Positions 50,564 through 59,953 of a DNA stretch of 64,000 nucleotides are shown here, piece by piece. The stretch covers positions 1 to 64,000 of the forward strand of contig CANMTR010000004.1 in NCBI GenBank assembly GCA_947500825.1, given 5' to 3'. The translations under genes were made by a program, and so were the position numbers. The DNA is from an uncultured Paracoccaceae bacterium (GTDB taxonomy: Bacteria > Pseudomonadota > Alphaproteobacteria > Rhodobacterales > Rhodobacteraceae). Numbering within the stretch: the stretch's first letter is position 1; the number at the start of each line of letters is the position of its first letter. A model generated the notes under the pieces. That model did no database searches, was not told the DNA's origin, and was given only the letters and a program-made list of their open reading frames with translations.

Positions 50564-53490
50564 CCGACCTCCTCCGGGCGGGGGGCGTCGTCCAGCGACC
50601 ATTCGCCGAAGCGCGCGAGGTGGGCATAGTCGCCCTGGGCGGCCATGGAATGCACCGCCCGCAGCGCGGTATAGCCCCGATCGCGCCGCGCCCAGCCCTC
50701 GATCAGGCGGCGCAGCTCCAGCAGCGTGGCGTCGGGGTCGAGCATGGCGTCGCCCTCCGTCGCGCGCAAGGTCAGGGGCGCGTCGGAGGGCTTGGCGCCC
50801 ACCCCGATATGGCACACCTGCGCCACGGTGGCGCGGGGCACGCCCGCGAACGCCCCGGCCTCGGCCATCGCGGCCTCCAGCAGGAGCTGGCGGTCGAAGT
50901 GGCGGATCGTCTTGTCGGTGGGGGGCGTGCCGGTCTTGTAGTCGTAGACCACGAGCCGCCCGTCGGTGCGCTGGTCGATCCGGTCGGCGGTGCCGGTGAG
51001 CGCGAAGTCGGTCCCCGGCACCGTGAACTCGCCGCGCCGCTCGGTGACCGTCTCCGCGACCTCGGCGCGGCGGCGCATCTCGCCCGCGACGAACCAGTCG
51101 GCGATGCGGTCCACCTGCGCCTGCCACATGGCGCGCGCGGCCCGCCAGGGGATCTTCGCCAGCTCGTCGGCGGCGATGGCGCGCAAGGCCTCGGCGGCGG
51201 CGGGGTCGTCCGGGGCGGGCCCGTGGGTGACGAACCGCTCGAGGATGCGGTGGACGGTGATCCCGCGCAGGGGCGCGTCCGGCTCGGGGCGCAGCGGGTC
51301 GAGGGGCCGCAGGCGCAGGATGCGCTCGGCGTAGATGGCGTAGGGGTCGCGGATCAGCGTCTGGATGCGGGTGACCGACAGCCCCCGGGGCCGCGCCGCG
51401 ACCGGCGGGCAGGGCGCGGGGCGCGGCGCCGGGGGGGCCGCGAGGCGGTGGGCGGCGGCGGCGCGGGCGTAGCCGATCCAGACGTCGCCGCGGTTCCGCA
51501 TCCGCTCCAGCGCCTGTTTCCCGCCGGTCTCGGGCAGGCCGCCCAGGAGGTTCGTCAGGCGGTTGAGCCAGCGCGCGGCGACCGTCTCGGCCTCGGCGTC
51601 GCGGCGCGCGCGGCTCAAGACGACGCGCGGCGCGCAGGCGGCCTGCTGGAAGTCGTGGGCGCTCAGGCCCACCTGCCGCTCGGGCAGCAGCAGGCCCGCC
51701 GCGCGCCGCATGGGGCGGTTGAGCCAGGGGTCGGGCGGGGGGGCCTCGGGCCAGGTGCCTTCCGACAGGCCGGCGAGGATCACCAGGTCGGCGCCCTGCA
51801 CCCGGGCCTCCAGCGTGCCCCAGATCGCCACGTCGGCGCGGCCCTCGTCGGGGCGGCGCGATTCGCGCGCGCCGAGGAGCGCGCCCGCGAGCTCGGCGTA
51901 GTCCCGCGCGGCCATCGCGCCGCCCGCGCCCGCCTCGGCGGCGAGCTCGTCCATCAGCTCGCGCGCGGCCCGGCCCGGCGCCTCGGCCCACAGCTCCGCC
52001 GCCGTGCCGTCCGGCCCGGCGGCGAGCGCCTCGGCCAGGTCCCGGTGGGCGGAGACGAAGGCCGCCAGCGGCGCCTCGGCCGGGGAGCGGGGCAGCAGGG
52101 CCGCGACCCAGCGCGCCCAGGGGGCGGCCTCGGGGCGGGCCTCGGCGAAGGCGGCGAGGGTGGCCGGGCCGATCTCGGGCGGGGGGTCGCGGCGCAGCCA
52201 CAGGTCGAACTCCCGCGTTTCCAGCAGGTGCCGGGCGCGGTCCGCCCCGCTATGGGCGAGCGGGTGCTTCAGGAGCGCCAGAAGCTCCTCCGCGCCCGGT
52301 GGCTCGGACATGAGCGCCGCCACCTGGCGCAGGAGCCGGCCCGGCGCGGTCTGCTGGAGCGGCACGCCCGCGCTGTCGTCGGCGGCGATGCCCCAGCGGT
52401 CGAGCGCGGCCTCCACCCGCCGGGTCAGCATCCGGTCGGGGGTGACGAGGGCGGCGCGGGTGCCGTCCTCCACCGCGCGGCGCAGGCGGATGGCGATGGC
52501 GTCCGCCTCCTCGGCCGGATCGTCGGCCTCGATCAGGTCGATCTCGCGGGTGGCGGCGTCCAGGTCGCCCAGGGCGGGGCCGTCGCGCATCCAGCGGTCG
52601 GTCACCGGGGCGGGCCTGAGCGCCATCGACAGGAGTGCCGCGCGCGCCGGGGCCGGGTCGGCGTCGGACCAGGGCCGGATCTCCGTCGGGTGCAGGCCCA
52701 GCCGGCGGCTGAGATCGGCGTAGCGGTACTGGGGGTGGTCCTCGCCGCCGCCCGCCTCGTCGAGCCCGTCCCAGATGTCGGCGGGCATGTGCGCGTCCAC
52801 CCCGGGCAGCACGACCGCCCCCTGGGGCAGCCGCGCGACCGCCTCCATCAGCAGGCGCACCGGCCCGCGCGAGCCGGTGGAGCCGGCGACGATCACCGGG
52901 TGGTCGGGCGGGTCGGTGCGCCAGCGCTCGGTCAGCGCCTCGGCGGCCATCCGCAGGCGCCCGGCCGCCGGGGGCAGGGCATCGGCCCCGGTCACGCCGC
53001 CCGCCAGCGTCAGGAAGCGCAAGGCCCGGGCCCAGTGCTCGGACAGGCCCGCCACGTCGAGCCCTTCCAGCGTCTCGGCCGGGACGCCCTCGGAGGCCAT
53101 CTCGTCGAAGATGCCCGCCAGGCTGTCGGCCAGGTCGAAGGCGGCGCTGGGCGGGGCGAGGTCCTGCTGGGCCGCGATCAGACCGCGCACGAGCTGCGCC
53201 AGCTCCAGGGTGCGGCGCAGGCCGGGCAGGGCGGGGGGCAGGCTGAGGACGGGGTCGTCGGCGATCCGCGTCAGCAGGCGGATGCGGGGCACCAGCCGGG
53301 CCGGCCCCTCGGCGAAGAGGCGCGTCAGGCGGCGCTGCATCCGCGCGGTGTTGACCAGGATCTCCACCCGCGCCCAGGCCTCGGGCGGCTGCCCGGCGAG
53401 CCGATGCTCCAACCCCCGGATCAGCTCGGCGGGGAAGTCCGCGCCGGGCGGCAGGCCGTAGAGCCGGGGCGGGGGGGCCGCGTCATCCAT
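50560..53490 (-). CDS. addB: double-strand break repair protein AddB
   Basis: VEILVNTARMQRRLTRLFAEG; LSVTRIQTLIRDPYAIYAERILRLRPLDPL; YDYKTGTPP nuclease motif; overlaps addA start. Confidence 0.95.
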   Translation of the reverse strand: MDDAAPPPRLYGLPPGADFPAELIRGLEHRLAGQPPEAWARVEILVNTARMQRRLTRLFAEGPARLVPRIRLLTRIADDPVLSLPPALPGLRRTLELAQLVRGLIAAQQDLAPPSAAFDLADSLAGIFDEMASEGVPAETLEGLDVAGLSEHWARALRFLTLAGGVTGADALPPAAGRLRMAAEALTERWRTDPPDHPVIVAGSTGSRGPVRLLMEAVARLPQGAVVLPGVDAHMPADIWDGLDEAGGGEDHPQYRYADLSRRLGLHPTEIRPWSDADPAPARAALLSMALRPAPVTDRWMRDGPALGDLDAATREIDLIEADDPAEEADAIAIRLRRAVEDGTRAALVTPDRMLTRRVEAALDRWGIAADDSAGVPLQQTAPGRLLRQVAALMSEPPGAEELLALLKHPLAHSGADRARHLLETREFDLWLRRDPPPEIGPATLAAFAEARPEAAPWARWVAALLPRSPAEAPLAAFVSAHRDLAEALAAGPDGTAAELWAEAPGRAARELMDELAAEAGAGGAMAARDYAELAGALLGARESRRPDEGRADVAIWGTLEARVQGADLVILAGLSEGTWPEAPPPDPWLNRPMRRAAGLLLPERQVGLSAHDFQQAACAPRVVLSRARRDAEAETVAARWLNRLTNLLGGLPETGGKQALERMRNRGDVWIGYARAAAAHRLAAPPAPRPAPCPPVAARPRGLSVTRIQTLIRDPYAIYAERILRLRPLDPLRPEPDAPLRGITVHRILERFVTHGPAPDDPAAAEALRAIAADELAKIPWRAARAMWQAQVDRIADWFVAGEMRRRAEVAETVTERRGEFTVPGTDFALTGTADRIDQRTDGRLVVYDYKTGTPPTDKTIRHFDRQLLLEAAMAEAGAFAGVPRATVAQVCHIGVGAKPSDAPLTLRATEGDAMLDPDATLLELRRLIEGWARRDRGYTALRAVHSMAAQGDYAHLARFGEWSLDDAPRPEEVG

Positions 53491-54154
53491 GGGCGAGCAT
53501 CGCTTCCGCCGCGGTTATGCCCTGCGGGTGGCCCACATCGGCCCAGCCGCCCCCGTGCACGACGCCGCGCAGGCGCCCCTCGGCCGCCAGCCGCGACCAG
53601 ACGCGCGACAGGGAGAAGACCTCCCCGGTCTCCTGCGCCAGCACGGCGGGGTCGAGGATCTGCGCGCCGGTATAGACGAGGTCCCCGCCGCGCGTCAGGC
53701 AACCGCGGTCGTCCATGGCGAAATCGCCGGGCCCCTCGCGCCCCGTGGCCCGGCAGGCGGGCACGCAGAGGAGGAGGGCCGCGCCCCCGTCCCAGGCGGC
53801 ATCGAGCGTGGCGAGGGGGTTCGGCCCGGTCCAGACCGCGTCGGAATTGAGGGTGAAGACGGGCCCGGCGCCCAGACGGGGCAGGGCGTGGCGCAACCCG
53901 CCCCCGGTGTCGAGGATGCGGCCCGGCTCGGGCGAGGCGACGACGCCGCGCCGGGCCAGGTGCGGCTCGATCCGCGTCCGCAGGTAATGCGTGTTGGCCA
54001 CGATCGGGTCGGCGCCCGCTGCGCGGCCGATGTCGATGGCGTGGTCGACCAGCGGGCGGCCCGCGACCTCGACCATGGGCTTGGGCCGGTCGGCGGTCAG
54101 CGCGCCCATGCGGGTGCCGAACCCCGCGGCGAAGATCAGGAGCGGCCGGGTCAT
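53483..54154 (-). CDS. murU: nucleotidyltransferase family protein (MurU-like)
   Basis: LIFAAGFGTRMGALTADRPKPMVEVAGRPLVDHAID; TLNSDAVW; next to an AmgK-like kinase. Confidence 0.85.
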   Translation of the reverse strand: MTRPLLIFAAGFGTRMGALTADRPKPMVEVAGRPLVDHAIDIGRAAGADPIVANTHYLRTRIEPHLARRGVVASPEPGRILDTGGGLRHALPRLGAGPVFTLNSDAVWTGPNPLATLDAAWDGGAALLLCVPACRATGREGPGDFAMDDRGCLTRGGDLVYTGAQILDPAVLAQETGEVFSLSRVWSRLAAEGRLRGVVHGGGWADVGHPQGITAAEAMLAHG

Positions 54155-55095
54155 CGCGCCCCCTCGTCCAGGAGCGGGGCCAGGTCGGGGGCCAGCGGCC
54201 GGGCGGCGGGGTGCGACAGGCACCGCCGGGCCTGGGCGCGCACCCGGGGTACCAGCGCGAGGTAGCCCGGGCGGCCGTCGCGCGCCGCGAGGCGGGAGAA
54301 GATGCCCAGGATGCGCAGGTGCCGCTGCAGCGCCTGGAGCGCGTAGGCGGCCCCGAGCCGGGCCGCGTCGCGCCCGGTGGCGGCGGCGTAGCGTGCGATC
54401 ATCCGCGCCTCCAGGTCGGGGGCCACGTCCCGGCGCGCGTCCTGCATGAGCGACGCCAGGTCGTAGGCGGGGTGGCCCGCGCAGGCATCCTGGAAATCGA
54501 GCAGGCCCAGCCGCGCCACGCCCGCCCGGCCCTCCAGCAGGAGGAGGTTGCGCGCGTGGTAGTCGCGGTGCAGCAGGACCGGCGCCTCGGCATGGGCGGC
54601 GAGCCCCTCGCCCAGGGCGGCCTCGACCGTCGCGCGCCGCTCCGGCGCGGCATGGGGGGCGTGGTGGGCCCAGAACGGCTCCAGCGCCGCGACCATGGCG
54701 GGGGCGTCGTAGGGCGCGGCCCAGCCGGGGGCCGGGTGGCGGTGGAGCGCGGCCAGCGCGTCGGTGGCCAGGGCGTAGAGGTCCTCCTCCCGCGCGGGGT
54801 CCTCCGCGAGGTCGGCCAGGAGGGCGTCGCCCAGATCCTCCATCAGCACGCGCTCGCCCTCGGCGCCGAGGATCGCGGGGGCGGAGAAGCCCAGCTCGCC
54901 CAGGTGGCGGGCCACGCGCAGGAAGGGCGCGGTGTCGCCGCCCTCCTCCATCAGAACCGCCGTCGCCCCGTCGCCGCGTCGCAGCCGCAGGTAGCGCCGC
55001 CCCGAGGCGTCGCCCGCCAGCGGCCTGGTTTCGGTCCCCGCCCAGCCGGTGCGCGCCAGCAGGTCGCGGTCCGCCGCCCCGGGGGCCTCAGCCAT
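54151..55095 (-). CDS. amgK: aminoglycoside phosphotransferase-like amino-sugar kinase (AmgK-like)
   Basis: GDASGRRYLRLRRGDGATAVLM; VLLHRDYHARNLLLLEGRAGVARLGLLDFQDACAGHPAYDLASLMQDARRDV. Confidence 0.85.
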   Translation of the reverse strand: MAEAPGAADRDLLARTGWAGTETRPLAGDASGRRYLRLRRGDGATAVLMEEGGDTAPFLRVARHLGELGFSAPAILGAEGERVLMEDLGDALLADLAEDPAREEDLYALATDALAALHRHPAPGWAAPYDAPAMVAALEPFWAHHAPHAAPERRATVEAALGEGLAAHAEAPVLLHRDYHARNLLLLEGRAGVARLGLLDFQDACAGHPAYDLASLMQDARRDVAPDLEARMIARYAAATGRDAARLGAAYALQALQRHLRILGIFSRLAARDGRPGYLALVPRVRAQARRCLSHPAARPLAPDLAPLLDEGAR

Positions 55096-55570
55096 GGGCG
55101 GCCTCCACCGGATCGGCCAGCCCGGCCAGGCGGTCCGCCCAGCCCGACCCGGACAGCTCGGCGCGCCGGCCCGCCCCGTCGGTCGAGAGGTGCAGCGACA
55201 GCGCGCCCGCGGGCGTCTCCTCCAGCCGGTCGGGCCATTCGATCAGGCACAGGGCGTGGCCCAGCGCCTCCGACAGGCCGAGCTCGTCGAGCTCGGACGG
55301 GTCGCCTAGGCGGTAGAGGTCGGCGTGGAGGACCTCCACGTCGCCGGCGCGGTAGGTCTGGACCAGGGTGTAGGTGGGCGAGGGCACGTCCTCCACCGGG
55401 CCGTGGCGGGCCTGCATCGACTGGATCACGGCGCGGGCCAGGTGGCTCTTGCCCGCGCCCAGGTCGCCTGAAAGCAGCACCGTGTCGCCGCCCCGCAGGC
55501 GGAGCGCGAGGGCCGCGCCCAGCCGCTCGGTCGCGCGGGCGTCGGAAAGGTGCAGGGACAGGCCGGACAT
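55088..55570 (-). CDS. tsaE: tRNA threonylcarbamoyladenosine biosynthesis ATPase TsaE
   Basis: VLLSGDLGAGKSHLARAVIQ; DVPSPTYTLVQTY; LHADLYRLGDPSELDELGL. Confidence 0.95.
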   Translation of the reverse strand: MSGLSLHLSDARATERLGAALALRLRGGDTVLLSGDLGAGKSHLARAVIQSMQARHGPVEDVPSPTYTLVQTYRAGDVEVLHADLYRLGDPSELDELGLSEALGHALCLIEWPDRLEETPAGALSLHLSTDGAGRRAELSGSGWADRLAGLADPVEAAHG

Positions 55571-55628
55571 GCGCCGGAGCATGGTCACTGGGCGCGCCGG
55601 CATCAAGTCGATTGCGCGCGCCGCGAAC

Positions 55629-57170
55629 TCAGGGGGTCTGGGCCGCGGGGCCGGGGCGCCGGCGGCGCCGGCTGGCGGGCAGGAGCGGGCTGACCTCGGC
55701 CGAGTGCGGCAGGAAGCGCACCATCGAGGCGCCCCGCGCCAGCGGCTCGCGGATCACCCGCACCAGGCGGCCGTCGAGCAGGCGCACGCAGTCCTCGGGC
55801 GGGTTCTGGGCGGGGTCGGCGGGGCGCGTCAGCCGGTCCCAGAACGGGGTCGGGTGGGCGCGCGACGACCAGCAGCGGATCGCGTCGGCCAGGGTGAGCT
55901 GGGTCATGCTCTCGCGCTGGTCGATCTGCCACAGCTCGTCGTAGGCCTCGTTCGAGACGACCAGCGTGCCGGCCTCGTCGAACACCGCGATCGCCTCGGT
56001 CAGGGCGTCGAGCACGGCGTGGCCGGTCTCGATCTGGTTGCGGAACCTGCGCGTCAGGCCCAGCTCGGCGGAGATGTCCTCCATCAGCAGCGCGAAGGCG
56101 CCGTCCGGCTGGGGCCGGCCGGTGAAGCGGTAGGTGCGCCCGCCGGGCAGGTGCCACATCTCGGAATAGGTGCCCTCCTGGGCGGCGCGCTCCATGTCGA
56201 CCACCCGCTCGCGCCAGGTGCCGTAGTCGCGCGGCTCCGGCATCATGTGCCGCGCCCTGAGCGCGTCGAGGAAGCCCTCGAGCGTCGGCCGGCCCGAGAG
56301 CACCTCGACGGGAAGGGTCGTCATCTCGGTCAGGGCGGGGTTGAACACCGACAGCCGCCGCTCCTCGTCGAAGACGGCGAGCCCCACGGTCAGGTTCGAG
56401 AAGGTGCGCGACATCGCCTGGCGGAACGAGTCGAGTGCCGTCTCGGCACGTACCAGCGCGTCGACGGGAAGGGCCGAGACCAGAGTCTCCTGCCCCGCGG
56501 AAATGGCGTGGCACTCGAACCAGCGGCCCCCCGCCTGGAGGCGCTTGGTGACGCCGGGGATCAGGATCTCGTCGTCGAACAGGTGTTGCGGCGGCCACGC
56601 GGTCGCCTCCTCGCCGGTGATCTCGGCCACCATGTCGAGATAGGCGGCATTGGCCCAGCGCACGCGGCCCTCGCGGTCCTCGCGCCAGACCGGGTAGGGC
56701 AGGCCGCTGCCGATGGCGCGCAGCGATTCGAGCTCGGTCTCCACGGCGGTCTGGCAGACGCGGTCGACCTCCACCCGGGCGTTCTCGTCGTCGCCGAGGG
56801 TCAGGCGCAGCCGGCCCCGCTCGCGGTCCAGCGTCACCCGGCCGATCCCGTCGCGCGCGACTAGCGAGCGCTCGGCGATCTCGGGCAGGGCCCGGATCGC
56901 GCCCGCAAGCCCCGGGAAGGCGTCGGAGAGGTAGCGGATCAGGACGTCGGCGTGGTCGCTCCCCTCGCCCAGCCCGTCGAGGATCGCGCGGCCCGAGCGG
57001 GTGGCGTCGACGACGCGGCCGTGCTCGATCAGGAAGGCGGTCTCGTTCCGGGTGGGGCGCAGGATGATCGGCGGCCCGCTCCGGGAGGTGATCCACAACG
57101 CCGCGAGCGTGGCGCTGGCCGCCGCGGCGGCCACCACGAGGGCGCTCAACCAGATGATCTCGTAGCTCAC
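55629..57170 (-). CDS. PAS-domain membrane protein without a histidine-kinase domain (possibly DivL-like)
   Basis: N-terminal TM; LPYPVWREDREGRVRWANAAYLDMVAEI, FSNLTVGLAVFDEERRLSVFNPALTEM, LDALTEAIAVFDEAGTLVVSNEAYDELW PAS repeats; no H-box or HATPase motif before the stop. Confidence 0.85.
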   Translation of the reverse strand: MSYEIIWLSALVVAAAAASATLAALWITSRSGPPIILRPTRNETAFLIEHGRVVDATRSGRAILDGLGEGSDHADVLIRYLSDAFPGLAGAIRALPEIAERSLVARDGIGRVTLDRERGRLRLTLGDDENARVEVDRVCQTAVETELESLRAIGSGLPYPVWREDREGRVRWANAAYLDMVAEITGEEATAWPPQHLFDDEILIPGVTKRLQAGGRWFECHAISAGQETLVSALPVDALVRAETALDSFRQAMSRTFSNLTVGLAVFDEERRLSVFNPALTEMTTLPVEVLSGRPTLEGFLDALRARHMMPEPRDYGTWRERVVDMERAAQEGTYSEMWHLPGGRTYRFTGRPQPDGAFALLMEDISAELGLTRRFRNQIETGHAVLDALTEAIAVFDEAGTLVVSNEAYDELWQIDQRESMTQLTLADAIRCWSSRAHPTPFWDRLTRPADPAQNPPEDCVRLLDGRLVRVIREPLARGASMVRFLPHSAEVSPLLPASRRRRRPGPAAQTP

Positions 57171-57215
57171 GGGGCGTCCCCTCCGGAAACCTTTCCTAAA
57201 GCTAACCCGATTCCA

Positions 57216-57230
57216 TTAATTCGCCGTTAA
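57216..57230. promoter_or_regulatory. candidate CtrA-binding box TTAA-N7-TTAA
   Basis: ttaa-ttcgccg-ttaa, 46-60 bp before the PAS-protein start codon, overlapping the last codons of regB. Confidence 0.55.
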
Positions 57231-58628
57231 ATCGTTCTCGCCGAGCGCGTCGCGATCGGAGGCGACGGCGATCTGGGCGCGCGACCACGTCAGCGTGACC
57301 AGCGCGCCGCACCGCGCCCGGTCCTCGGTGGCGGGGCCGAACCCGTCCTGGCCGTTGGCGAAGGCGACCTCGGCGCCCGAGCGTTCCAGCAGGGTCTTGG
57401 CGATGAACAGGCCCAGCCCCATCCCCTCGTATCCGGGGCGCTCGGCGTCGGGCCCGGTCTCGCGGCGGCGGCGCAGGAACGGGTCGCCCAGCCGCGACAG
57501 GGTGTCGGACGGATAGCCCGGCCCGTCGTCGGCGATGCGCACGGCGACCACGTGCTCGTTCCAGCGCAGGTCGATCCAGACGGTGGTGCGGGCGAAGTCG
57601 ACGCCGTTCTGCACCAGGTTCCTGAGCCCGTGGATCAGCTCGGGGCGGCGCGCGACGCTGGGGGCGCGGGCGACGCTATCGGGTTCGGGGCGGCTGGTGA
57701 CGCGCAGGTCGATGCCGCGGTCGGCATGGGGCTCGGCCGCCTCCTCGATCACGCTCGACAGGGGGGCGACGCGCACGTGGCGGTCCTGCTTGCCCGCCCG
57801 CCCCATGCCGCGCAGGATCTCGCGGCAGCGCTCGGCCTGGTCGCGGATGAGCTGCGCGTCGGCGCGCGTGTCGTCGTCTCCGGCCTCCTCCACCAGTTCG
57901 GCCGAGACGAGCGCGATGGTGGCCAGGGGCGTTCCCAGCTCGTGGGCGGCCGCGGCCACCACGCCGCCCAGGTCCGTGAGCTTCTGCTCGCGGGCCAGCG
58001 CCATCTGGGTGGCCGCCAGCGCGTCGCCCATGGCCGTCACCTCGGCCGTGACCCGCCGCGCGTAGGAGGCCTGGAACACGATCCCGATCAGGATCGCGGC
58101 CCAGAAGCCCAGCAGGAACAGGTCGGGCAGGCGCAGCACCTCGCCCCTGCTGTTGGTCAGCGGCAGGTGCACGAACAGGAGCGCCGTGATCAGCCCGGCG
58201 GCGATGGTGCAGATGATCCGCGTCTGCCGCCGCCCCAGCGCCGCGGCCGAGATCGCCACCTGCGCCAGGATCAGCAGCGCGAAGGGGTTGTGCAGCCCCC
58301 CCGTCAACGCCAGCAGCGCCGAGAGCTGGACCATGTCGAACACCAGCGTGCCGGCCAGCTCGGTTTCCGACAGGCGGCGCGTGTTGGGCCAGATGGTGAT
58401 CGCCATCAGGTTGGTGATCGCCGCCGCCCCGATCGCGGCGAAGACCGGCCCGTACCAGATGGTCAGCCCGAAGACGTAATGGCCGACGAGCACCGCCGCG
58501 ATCTGGCCCGAGACCGCGATCCATCGCAGCAGCGCCATGGTGCGCACGCGCACCCAGTTCGCCCGCCGGTCGAAGGCGTAGCGGGGATCGAGCGCATCTG
58601 TCGCGGGGATGAATCCCGGTTCCGTCAT
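57216..58628 (-). CDS. regB: ActS/PrrB/RegB family redox-sensing histidine kinase
   Basis: GGLHNPFALLILAQVAISA (ubiquinone-site-type motif), AAHELGTPLATIALVSAEL (H-box), DDGPGYP, GMGLGLFIAKTLLERSG. Confidence 0.95.
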   Translation of the reverse strand: MTEPGFIPATDALDPRYAFDRRANWVRVRTMALLRWIAVSGQIAAVLVGHYVFGLTIWYGPVFAAIGAAAITNLMAITIWPNTRRLSETELAGTLVFDMVQLSALLALTGGLHNPFALLILAQVAISAAALGRRQTRIICTIAAGLITALLFVHLPLTNSRGEVLRLPDLFLLGFWAAILIGIVFQASYARRVTAEVTAMGDALAATQMALAREQKLTDLGGVVAAAAHELGTPLATIALVSAELVEEAGDDDTRADAQLIRDQAERCREILRGMGRAGKQDRHVRVAPLSSVIEEAAEPHADRGIDLRVTSRPEPDSVARAPSVARRPELIHGLRNLVQNGVDFARTTVWIDLRWNEHVVAVRIADDGPGYPSDTLSRLGDPFLRRRRETGPDAERPGYEGMGLGLFIAKTLLERSGAEVAFANGQDGFGPATEDRARCGALVTLTWSRAQIAVASDRDALGENDLTAN

Positions 58629-58698
58629 GGAGCGCCTTGTAGTGCGCGGCCCATGGCGCGATCAATGCGACCGAACCCCCTTTCGGTCCGGAGTGCCC

Positions 58699-59337
58699 AT
58701 GATCCGCCCCGCCGCTCTTCTCGCCGCCGGTGTCGCGGCGCTCCTCCTGGCCGGAACGGCCCTCTGGACGTGGCTCGCCCCGGGGGGCGAGGACTTCGCC
58801 TCCTGCACCGGCGGCACCGTGACCGGCGAGGCCCAGATCGGCGGCCCCTTCACCCTCGTCTCAGAGACCGGCGAGGAGGTCACGGAGGCGCAGGTGCTCG
58901 ACCGCCCCGCCCTGGTCTATTTCGGCTACACGTTCTGCCCCGACGTCTGCCCGTTCGACGCGGCGCGCAACGCCCGCGCGGTTGACCTGCTGGCCGAGCG
59001 GGGCCTCGACGTCACCCCCGTCTTCGTCACCATCGACCCCGAGCGCGACACGCCCGAGGTCCTGGCCGAGTACACCGACTACATGCATCCCGACATGCTG
59101 GGCCTGACCGGCAGCCCCGAGCAGGTGCGCGCGGCCGCCCAGGCCTACCGCGTGTTCTACTCCCGCCGCGGCGACGACCCCGAGACCTACCTGATGGACC
59201 ACTCGGTGTTCAGCTACCTGATGATGCCCGAGCGCGGCTTCGCCACCCTGTTCCGGGGCGCGCCCGGCGCCTCGGGGGAGGGCGTCACCGCCAAGGAGGT
59301 GGCCGACCGCGCCGCCTGCTACCTCGAAAACGCGTGA
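58699..59337 (+). CDS. senC: SCO1/SenC/PrrC family protein
   Basis: LVYFGYTFCPDVCPFD CxxxC; FVTIDPERDTPEVLAEYTDYMHPDMLGLTGS. Confidence 0.94.
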   Translation: MIRPAALLAAGVAALLLAGTALWTWLAPGGEDFASCTGGTVTGEAQIGGPFTLVSETGEEVTEAQVLDRPALVYFGYTFCPDVCPFDAARNARAVDLLAERGLDVTPVFVTIDPERDTPEVLAEYTDYMHPDMLGLTGSPEQVRAAAQAYRVFYSRRGDDPETYLMDHSVFSYLMMPERGFATLFRGAPGASGEGVTAKEVADRAACYLENA

Positions 59338-59398
59338 TCCGGTTGCCGATTGACCCCCCGGCCCGCGCCCCTACCTCCTTGACGAGAAGAGGACGCCC

Positions 59399-59953
59399 AT
59401 GGACGTGATCGAGACACCCGGCATCGGGCCGGACAAGACGCTGCTTCTGGTCGACGACGACGAGGCGTTCGTCCGGCGACTGGCGCGAGCCATGGAGAAA
59501 CGCGGCTTCGCCGTGGAGGTCGCCGACAGCGTCGCCGTCGGCCGGTCCATGGCACTCCAGCGGCCGCCCGCCTACGCCGTGGTCGACCTGCGGCTGGGGG
59601 ACGGCAACGGGCTCGACGTGGTCGAGACGATCCGCGAAAAGCGGGCCGACGCGCGCATCGTCGTCCTGACGGGATACGGCGCCATCGCCACCGCGGTCGC
59701 GGCGGTCAAGATCGGGGCGACGGACTACCTCTCGAAGCCCGCCGACGCGAACCAGATCACCGCCGCGCTGGTCGCCGACGGAGAGGACCTTCCTCCGCCG
59801 CCGGAGAACCCGATGTCGGCCGACCGGGTGCGCTGGGAGCATATCCAGCGCATCTACGAGCAATGCGACCGCAACGTGTCCGAGACGGCGCGGCGCCTCT
59901 CCATGCACCGCCGCACCCTGCAACGCATCCTGGCCAAGCGCAGCCCGCGCTGA
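59399..59953 (+). CDS. regA: ActR/PrrA/RegA response regulator
   Basis: LLLVDDDEAFVRRLARAMEKRGF; AVVDLRLGDGNGLDVVE; C-terminal Fis-type HTH CDRNVSETARRLSMHRRTLQRILAKRSPR. Confidence 0.96.
   Translation: MDVIETPGIGPDKTLLLVDDDEAFVRRLARAMEKRGFAVEVADSVAVGRSMALQRPPAYAVVDLRLGDGNGLDVVETIREKRADARIVVLTGYGAIATAVAAVKIGATDYLSKPADANQITAALVADGEDLPPPPENPMSADRVRWEHIQRIYEQCDRNVSETARRLSMHRRTLQRILAKRSPR

Noticed and set aside
50564-52201. N-terminal extension of the addA ORF in the track (1670 aa)
   Set aside because: Upstream part is a non-coding frame over addB; the AddA start [30 protein letters not shown] is at 50563.
50620-53850. 1076-aa plus-strand ORF antisense to addB
   Set aside because: Low-complexity Gly/Arg/His-rich antisense frame; AddB motifs are on the minus strand.
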